DNA from: Pseudomonas segetis
GTDB taxonomy: Bacteria; Pseudomonadota; Gammaproteobacteria; Pseudomonadales; Pseudomonadaceae
Assembly: GCF_900188155.1 (NCBI RefSeq)
Contig: NZ_FZOG01000002.1
Span: forward strand, 387,845 to 451,844
Direction: 5' to 3'
Length of the DNA: 64,000 nucleotides
A program made the position numbers and the translations under genes. The notes below the pieces were generated by a model. The model made no database searches, was not told the DNA's origin, and saw only the letters and a list, made by a program, of their open reading frames with translations. Positions 58,539 through 64,000 of the stretch are shown here, piece after piece (the stretch's first letter is position 1; the number at the start of each line of letters is the position of its first letter).

Positions 58539-59474
58539 TCAAAAGTCGCGGCTCGCCTCCTGACGCAACATGGCGTCCAATGTATCCAGACGAGCCCCTT
58601 CGAACGCGATGGCCTGACCCGGTTCGAATAGCCGCCGGGCCAAGCCTGTAAGTACATTTCCCGGAGGCAATTCGAGGTGCAACCTGACACCACGCTCATA
58701 AGCCGTGCGCAGCGTGCTATGCCAGTCGACAACGCGGCACATGTTGTTTGCCAGGTCATCACGTAGTTGGTCGGGTTTGCTCAGCAGGCGCGCATTACTA
58801 CTGCTCAGGTAGCGAGTCGTAGGCGGCTCGACCTTAACCCCGGCAAATGCATTGCCCAGCTCTGTTGCTGGCGCCTCAAGCAATGGGCAGTGCGAAGGTA
58901 CACTGACTGCCAGTTGTTTTGCACACCCGGCGCCGGCCTTTCTCGCCAGCGCAGCGACTTGTTGCATGGCGCTGTGACTGCCCGCGATGACCTGCTGCGC
59001 CTGGGCGTTGATATTGGCCAGGTACACCGGCTGCTCAGGGCTGTTTACCTGCACCAGTAACTCTTCAACAGTGCCAAGTTCCAGGCCCAGGATTGCGGTC
59101 ATGCCAAAGCCTTGCGGATAAGCCTGCTGCATCAGCTCGCCGCGCAAGCTGACCAAGCGCAGGGCATCGGCGAAACTGACGGAGCCTGCGATCACCGCAG
59201 CAGCGTAGGCGCCAATCGACAAGCCCGAGACAAAATCAGGACGATGGCCCCGGCGCATCAAGATACGAGCACCTGCAACCCCACTAATCAGCAAGCACAG
59301 CTGCACCGCACGGGTACTGGCGAGCGCAGCGGCGCTGTCCAGTGCCAAGGCATCCTGCCCCAGGACCGCACTGGCTTGCTCCAGGCACTCGCGCCCCTCA
59401 GACGAGTCCACCAGCGCATGCAACATCCCCGGCTGCTGCGCGCCTTGACCGGGGAAAGCCCACAGGCTGCTCAT
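58539..59474 (-). CDS. mdcH: Malonate decarboxylase subunit epsilon (malonyl-transferase)
   Basis: A 311-residue FabD-type acyltransferase. It starts WAFPGQGAQQPGMLHAL, has the nucleophile Ser86 in SGLSIGAYAA, and the catalytic His in SVPSHCPLLEAPA. MdcH transfers malonate from malonyl-CoA to the prosthetic thiol of MdcC, priming the enzyme. It overlaps mdcG by four bases. In the order of this operon it precedes the transporter genes. Confidence 0.94.
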   Translation of the reverse strand: MSSLWAFPGQGAQQPGMLHALVDSSEGRECLEQASAVLGQDALALDSAAALASTRAVQLCLLISGVAGARILMRRGHRPDFVSGLSIGAYAAAVIAGSVSFADALRLVSLRGELMQQAYPQGFGMTAILGLELGTVEELLVQVNSPEQPVYLANINAQAQQVIAGSHSAMQQVAALARKAGAGCAKQLAVSVPSHCPLLEAPATELGNAFAGVKVEPPTTRYLSSSNARLLSKPDQLRDDLANNMCRVVDWHSTLRTAYERGVRLHLELPPGNVLTGLARRLFEPGQAIAFEGARLDTLDAMLRQEASRDF

Positions 59475-60124
59475 GGGGCTACATGCTCCACAGCCCAGGG
59501 ATCATCCACCAGTAGCGGCTCCACCTGGGTTTTAAGCAACACCTGGGATCTACTCGTTGCCCACTCAGCTAGCGCAACGGCACCCGCCGGACACTGCAAC
59601 TGCACATCGACCCTTGCCGGCGCTTGGGCAATCAACTCCAGCCAGGCCTTTGCTTGTTCGCGGGATATCGGCTGGGGGGTTCGCAGCAGTAAATCAAGAT
59701 CGCTGGCAGGATGAATCACCTCGATACCGCTGGCCAGCTGGAATCCAAGACTGCCGGTCACACCCCAGCGCAAGCCACTCTGGTCAAGTGGTTCCGCCAA
59801 CAGTGCGAGTGCCTTGAACAAAGGCCAATCGCGATGCGCTTGAGCAAGCCCAGGTTCAATCAACTGTTCCGGCTGCACGCTGTGGCTGACCGCCGAGCGC
59901 GGCATCCAGCAGGCAAACCTTTGATCACGGGTTTTGCCGCGCACGCCCACGGCGATAGTGCCCGCGGTGCCTTGTGCCCGCCTGACCACAACCGGCGGCT
60001 CGACCTGCAATGCCTCAACCACCCAGGCAGGTGCATTCAGCGGCAGATGCTCAGGGGCGAACCCCCAGAGCAGATCATGCGCCTGATAGTGCTGTTGCCT
60101 GGTTTGATCGAGGCGATCGTTCAC
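59471..60124 (-). CDS. mdcG: Malonate decarboxylase holo-ACP synthase (phosphoribosyl-dephospho-CoA transferase)
   Basis: A 217-residue nucleotidyltransferase-like protein: LRWGVTGSLGFQLASGIEVI and HPASDLDLLLRTP hold the G-S and D-x-D residues of the nucleotidyltransferase site. It attaches the triphosphoribosyl-dephospho-CoA made by MdcB to Ser25 of MdcC. A 30-base gap separates it from mdcE. Confidence 0.93.
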   Translation of the reverse strand: MNDRLDQTRQQHYQAHDLLWGFAPEHLPLNAPAWVVEALQVEPPVVVRRAQGTAGTIAVGVRGKTRDQRFACWMPRSAVSHSVQPEQLIEPGLAQAHRDWPLFKALALLAEPLDQSGLRWGVTGSLGFQLASGIEVIHPASDLDLLLRTPQPISREQAKAWLELIAQAPARVDVQLQCPAGAVALAEWATSRSQVLLKTQVEPLLVDDPWAVEHVAP

Positions 60125-60154
60125 TGGTTAGACTCCTGTTGCCCTAGGGGAAAC

Positions 60155-60961
60155 TCACCACTGCGCCCGGAGCAGTTCACGCACCCGGGACGATGCCTCG
60201 CGATTACTGGCACCGAGTCGGCTGCTCAGGTCGAGGGGGCCATTGGCGATATCCTTTAGCGCATTACCCAGGCAGTCCTGCACCTTGGCTACGTCATCGG
60301 CCTGCGGCTGAGCGGCATTACTCACACTCAGGGTTTCCCAAAGCAGGCCAAGGCTGGCGTAGTTTTCAATGTCATAAGCCATTGGCGCAACGGTCGCAGC
60401 CAATGCCTCCAACTCATCAACACTGCGCAAGGTCACTCGTGCGGCAGATTCCTTGCCCATGGCATGCACCATCACATTGGGGTCGCGCAGGGCAATCAAC
60501 CGATTGGCTTGATAACCGTGGGCCAGAAACGCCCCGGACATGGCTTTGCCAACCAGCAAGGCAACCACCGCATGACCTGCCAGCCGCGCACGGGCATAAC
60601 TGTCGACCGCACCGGCCAACGCCTGGTGAATACCCAGCGCCTCTTCACGGCGGCCGTATGCCTGGCTCGGCACATCGACGATGGCAATCAGCGCGCGTTT
60701 ATCTTTACGCTCGCGATCCAGCTCTATTACCTGGTCAATCGCCTGGGCCAACCCCCAGCCCTCAAGCAACCCGACCTCGCCATTGCGCGCACGCACAAAG
60801 GGGTTGTGGCTGTCGGCAACCACGGCCAGATAGCGCACTGGCTGGCCATCGAGACTGCCGTCAGCAACCAGCAGGGAGTCCGGCAAGCCTGCAACGGCAA
60901 CTGCGTCGCCAGCCAACAGCTGGAACCAATGACGGCCGCGCTGTTCGGTAGCTGTATTCAT
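60155..60961 (-). CDS. mdcE: Malonate decarboxylase subunit gamma
   Basis: A 268-residue carboxyltransferase-fold protein with RGRHWFQLLAGDAVAVAGLP, IAIVDVPSQAYGRREEALGI and HAVVALLVGKAMSGAFLAHG. With MdcD it decarboxylates the malonyl thioester on MdcC. The gene overlaps mdcD by four bases, as expected for subunits made in equal amounts. Confidence 0.94.
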   Translation of the reverse strand: MNTATEQRGRHWFQLLAGDAVAVAGLPDSLLVADGSLDGQPVRYLAVVADSHNPFVRARNGEVGLLEGWGLAQAIDQVIELDRERKDKRALIAIVDVPSQAYGRREEALGIHQALAGAVDSYARARLAGHAVVALLVGKAMSGAFLAHGYQANRLIALRDPNVMVHAMGKESAARVTLRSVDELEALAATVAPMAYDIENYASLGLLWETLSVSNAAQPQADDVAKVQDCLGNALKDIANGPLDLSSRLGASNREASSRVRELLRAQW

Positions 60962-61824
60962 GGCTGCTCTCCTTGATAAAGACTGCGGACCTGGGCTGCA
61001 TCGAGTTGCGACGTGGCATCAAGCGCTGTCAGGCGCTCGAGAAACCAGGCATGTCGGCGGCTGCGCTCAAGTACCGGCACGCCCTGCTTGAACAAGGACC
61101 TGACCTGCTCGCTGATAACCTCGAGATCATCGACCACATAGGCATCGACCAAGCCGCTGGCATTGCGCTGCTCACCGCCGGTCAGGCTCCAGATAAAAGG
61201 TCGATCCCTTGAATCGTATTCATCAATACCGGCTTCCTGCTCAATGACCTGCGGCCCGTTGAGACCGAGTCGGGCTTCCTGTGTCACCAGCAGATAACTG
61301 CAAAGACCCGCTGCGATAGACATGCCACCGAAGCAGCCAACCGGGCCGGCAATCAGGCCAATGACCGGCTGATATTGGCGCAGGTCGACAATCGCCGACT
61401 GGATTTCCGCGATGGCCGCCAGCCCAAGATTGGCCTCTTGCAAGCGAACCCCGCCGGTCTCCAGCAACAGTAAGGCGCGAGTAGGAATACCCTTGCGGTT
61501 ATCTTCAGCGGCAAGTTCCAGCGCACCGGCAATTTTCGCCCCACCCACTTCGCCCAGGCTGCCGCCCTGAAAAGCGCCCTCGATTGCCGCAACCACTGCA
61601 GGCTCACCATCGATTGTGCCTTTGGCGACAATCACACCATCATCAGCCTGCACCACGATGCCTTGCTTGGGCAGCCAGGGCGAGGTCACCCTGGCGAATG
61701 GATCTATCAGTTCGCGAAAGCTGCCGGCGTCGAGCAATGCGCGTGCACGCTGGCGTGCGCCGAGCTCGATAAAACTGCGCTGCTGCAGCAAGCGCGCAAT
61801 GTTGTCTGTATTTGCATCAGTCAT
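60958..61824 (-). CDS. mdcD: Malonate decarboxylase subunit beta
   Basis: A 288-residue carboxyltransferase-fold protein. It begins MTDANTDNIARLLQQRSFIE and holds GVRLQEANLGLAAIAEIQSA and LIAGPVGCFGGMSIAAGLCS, typical of MdcD. I chose ATG 61824, which overlaps mdcC by eight bases; the longer frame lies inside mdcC. Partner of MdcE. Confidence 0.94.
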   Translation of the reverse strand: MTDANTDNIARLLQQRSFIELGARQRARALLDAGSFRELIDPFARVTSPWLPKQGIVVQADDGVIVAKGTIDGEPAVVAAIEGAFQGGSLGEVGGAKIAGALELAAEDNRKGIPTRALLLLETGGVRLQEANLGLAAIAEIQSAIVDLRQYQPVIGLIAGPVGCFGGMSIAAGLCSYLLVTQEARLGLNGPQVIEQEAGIDEYDSRDRPFIWSLTGGEQRNASGLVDAYVVDDLEVISEQVRSLFKQGVPVLERSRRHAWFLERLTALDATSQLDAAQVRSLYQGEQP

Positions 61825-62116
61825 CAGCCAGGGCCTCCATTGCTTGTTCCAAACGCAAACGCACCACACCCGGCGTCGCGCCAAAGTCATGGATCGAAAT
61901 GTTCAGCGCAGGCATCTGCTGCTCACTGAACATGCGCTGAAACAGCTGCTGCCAACGGGCATCGCTGCCATTGACCGAAGTCACGACCTCAATCGCCAAG
62001 GTGCCGCTGGTACCGGGTTCAAGCATCACCTCAAGATCGCCCGAGCCGACGCATCCGACCAGCGCGCGGCCTTGGGCGGGCTGCCCGGCACTGAATTGAA
62101 AAGACAGGGTTTGCAT
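61817..62116 (-). CDS. mdcC: Malonate decarboxylase acyl carrier protein (delta)
   Basis: A 99-residue carrier. Ser25 in GCVGSGDLEVMLEP is where the triphosphoribosyl-dephospho-CoA group is attached, at the same position as in Klebsiella MdcC. The carrier holds acetyl and malonyl thioesters during the cycle. Two bases separate it from the mdcB stop. Confidence 0.95.
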   Translation of the reverse strand: MQTLSFQFSAGQPAQGRALVGCVGSGDLEVMLEPGTSGTLAIEVVTSVNGSDARWQQLFQRMFSEQQMPALNISIHDFGATPGVVRLRLEQAMEALADD

Positions 62117-62118
62117 AA

Positions 62119-62997
62119 TCAGACGCTCCCTATTGGCGCGTGCAAGGCAGGCGCAAGGCGGTCGAGGAATAAAGTCGCGGCGAGTAAATCAGCTGCCCCG
62201 CCGGGTGAGGCACGCAGCCTCAACATGTCGTTATCGAGATCGCGCAGCAATCGGCGCCCTTCGAGGCTGACACAACCACCCGCCTCGATAACCGCTCGTG
62301 CCCCGCCCTGCATGCAATCGAGCCCGCTCAGGCCAGCGCGATACAGCACACAGGTATCAGTCAGTTGGCTCATGATCGCCAGCAGCGCATCGAGCCTTGC
62401 ATTCTGCTCACCCGCCCGCTCCGAACGGCTGCGCAGCAGTTGCGGCAACCCATGCTGGATGATTGCCGGGAAACCCAGCTGGGCCTGCTCGCGCGCGCCG
62501 GGCAAGCCAAAGGTCCGGCAAACTTGCTGGCCATGGCTTTCAGTCGTGACGGGTAAGGCCCGGTCGTCAAGCATGGCAATTCGCGCGGCGCGCAAGGTGA
62601 CTTGGCCGGCATCCAGCGCTTGATCATCCAGCGCTGCGGCTGCACACAGCAAACCCAGCGCCCAGATGGCGCCTCGGTGCGTGTTGACGCCGCCAGTAAC
62701 GCGCAGCATTTCAACCTCGCCTTCACGACCGATGCGTCCCAGCGTCTCTCGCAATGCCTGATTGACTTCGCCGTGCTCGCACGCCGCCTCGGCCATTTCC
62801 TTGAAGGCCGGCCACAGCGACAACGCCGAAGAATGCATCAGGCCCAGGTGCAGGTCGTCGTGGGCGCCATTGCCCCGGCGATCAACCAGTCCTGGCTTGG
62901 GCGACAGATCGGCTTCATCAATCAGCACTTCAACCGCCAGGTCGGCCAGGCACTCCGCCAGGCTCAGTTGCGTATGTTTAACCTGTAAGGCTGTCAT
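62119..62997 (-). CDS. mdcB: Triphosphoribosyl-dephospho-CoA synthase
   Basis: A 292-residue CitG-family protein: [20 protein letters not shown] and [19 protein letters not shown] are its signatures. It makes the prosthetic group precursor from ATP and dephospho-CoA. The ATG 62997 shares a base with the mdcA stop (TGATG), giving coupling; the longer frame is within mdcA. Confidence 0.94.
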   Translation of the reverse strand: MTALQVKHTQLSLAECLADLAVEVLIDEADLSPKPGLVDRRGNGAHDDLHLGLMHSSALSLWPAFKEMAEAACEHGEVNQALRETLGRIGREGEVEMLRVTGGVNTHRGAIWALGLLCAAAALDDQALDAGQVTLRAARIAMLDDRALPVTTESHGQQVCRTFGLPGAREQAQLGFPAIIQHGLPQLLRSRSERAGEQNARLDALLAIMSQLTDTCVLYRAGLSGLDCMQGGARAVIEAGGCVSLEGRRLLRDLDNDMLRLRASPGGAADLLAATLFLDRLAPALHAPIGSV

Positions 62998-64000
62998 CAC
63001 CAGCTCCTGAACTTGGCGGGCGGGTTGTACAGGCCGCCCGACCACTCAACCAGCTCGGCGATGCTCTTGGCCGCGAGCAACTCACGGCTGGCGTCCGCGC
63101 GACGAATGCCCAGGTCTTCGGGCAAGGCAATCAAGCCTTCCTTGCGCATGCGCAGGGTATCTTTGGGGTCATGGCGCAATCCGATACTGGTCACGCCTGC
63201 CACTGCGGCGATCATTGCCTGGCGCTCCTCAAGCGAGCGCGCCTTGTACAGGTAGGCAATGCCTTCCTCGGTCAGCAGGTGGGTCACGTCGTCGCCATAG
63301 ATCATGATCGGCGCCAGCGGCATGCCACTTTTACGCGCCACCTCAACTGCATCGAGGGTGTCGACAAAGGTGGGCTTACCACCTTCCTGGAAGGTTTCGA
63401 CCATCTGCACTACCAGCTTTTTACCGCGCTCAAGCAGGGTCACCGGAGCGCCGGTATCGGAACACATATCCAGCCATGCAGGTGTCGCGTGGCGACGTCC
63501 ACGAGGGTCGTGCCCCATATTTGGCGCGCCGCCAAAACCTGCCAGGCGCCCACGCGTTACAGTGGATGAGTGGCCATCGCCATCGACTTGCAAGGTGGCG
63601 CCAATAAACAGATCGACTGCGTATTGACCGGCCAACTGGCACATCATCCGATTTGAACGCATCGAACCGTCACGGCCAGTGAAGAACACATCGGGCCGCA
63701 TGGCGATGTAGTTTTCCATGCCCAGCTCGGTGCCGAAGCAGTGCACGCTTTCGACCCAACCCGTCTCAATCGCCGGGATCAGGGTCGGGTGGGGGTTAAG
63801 TGTCCAGTTGCGGCAGATCTTGCCCTTGAGCCCAAGCTTTTCACCGTAGGTTGGCAAGATAAGTTCGATGGCTGCAGTGTTGAAACCAATGCCATGGTTA
63901 AGCGACTGCACATTGTGTTTTTCATAGATGCCGCGAATGGCCATCATCGCCATCAACACATGCACCGGCTTGATGTGGCGTGGGTCACGGGTGAACAACG
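62997..64000 (-). CDS. mdcA: Malonate decarboxylase subunit alpha, 5' truncated by the window edge
   Basis: The last 333 or so residues of a protein usually about 550 long; the start and promoter lie beyond the right edge. The visible part has [40 protein letters not shown] and the end [13 protein letters not shown], all characteristic of MdcA. MdcA is an acetyl-S-ACP:malonate ACP transferase that swaps malonate for acetate on MdcC. First gene of the operon. Confidence 0.95.
   Translation of the reverse strand, partial: LFTRDPRHIKPVHVLMAMMAIRGIYEKHNVQSLNHGIGFNTAAIELILPTYGEKLGLKGKICRNWTLNPHPTLIPAIETGWVESVHCFGTELGMENYIAMRPDVFFTGRDGSMRSNRMMCQLAGQYAVDLFIGATLQVDGDGHSSTVTRGRLAGFGGAPNMGHDPRGRRHATPAWLDMCSDTGAPVTLLERGKKLVVQMVETFQEGGKPTFVDTLDAVEVARKSGMPLAPIMIYGDDVTHLLTEEGIAYLYKARSLEERQAMIAAVAGVTSIGLRHDPKDTLRMRKEGLIALPEDLGIRRADASRELLAAKSIAELVEWSGGLYNPPAKFRSW

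Overview
The window reads as a stretch of chromosome from a gammaproteobacterium of the Pseudomonas group. The evidence is an MvaT-type H-NS-like silencer, a DUF3461 protein, a PA4642-family protein, a second-copy glycine cleavage operon that includes glyA and sdaA, a full malonate decarboxylase cluster with MadL/MadM and MdcR, and moderately high GC with Pseudomonas-like codon use. I see no rRNA, tRNA, CRISPR array, prophage or complete insertion sequence.

Layout. 0-8 kb: the end of an MFS transporter, small conserved proteins, a CobS/CobT chelatase-type pair, and a tripartite DctP-DctQ-DctM (TRAP) uptake system. 8-16 kb: a leucine-dehydrogenase-like enzyme, a SirB1-like protein, and a large MalT-type LuxR regulator beside a DUF1329/DUF1302 envelope pair. 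16.4-25.6 kb: a six-gene operon gcvH-gcvP-AGCS symporter-glyA-sdaA-gcvT. It is preceded by a near-perfect sigma-54 promoter and three related 18-bp operator-like sites, so glycine/serine breakdown appears to be enhancer-driven. 25.6-30.6 kb, minus strand: DsbG and a TlpA-like thioredoxin, an M14 carboxypeptidase, and an XRE-cupin regulator with an amine oxidase. 30.7-33.7 kb: a Sel1 lipoprotein, a more AT-rich solo restriction-endonuclease-like protein, a YciI/DGPF protein and a sparse AT-rich intergenic region. 33.7-41.2 kb: a HerA-like ATPase, an amino-acid-type chemoreceptor, a CBS protein, purU, mvaT and sbcB.

41.4-48.4 kb: a tightly overlapping six-gene operon RDD-SpoIIM-DUF4129-DUF4350-MoxR-DUF58, a membrane-centred MoxR system of unknown function. 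48.5-52.4 kb: nucleobase salvage (hpt, upp, uraA) and small proteins. 52.5-55.5 kb, minus strand: an ABC-2 exporter followed by an ECF42-type sigma factor. 56-64 kb: an I78-type lipoprotein, MdcR, and the convergent malonate operon mdcA-B-C-D-E-G-H-madL-madM, with mdcA cut by the window edge.

Metabolic themes: glycine is taken up (AGCS), cleaved (GcvPTH), interconverted with serine (GlyA) and deaminated to pyruvate (SdaA). PurU returns one-carbon units to formate. Malonate is imported (MadLM), activated and decarboxylated on MdcC, which carries a CoA-derived prosthetic group made by MdcB and MdcG. The strongest leads for new biology are the sigma-54/18-bp-site control region, the MoxR-RDD-SpoIIM operon, the solo restriction-like protein, the separated ECF42 and DGPF genes, and several palindromes at regulator-controlled promoters.
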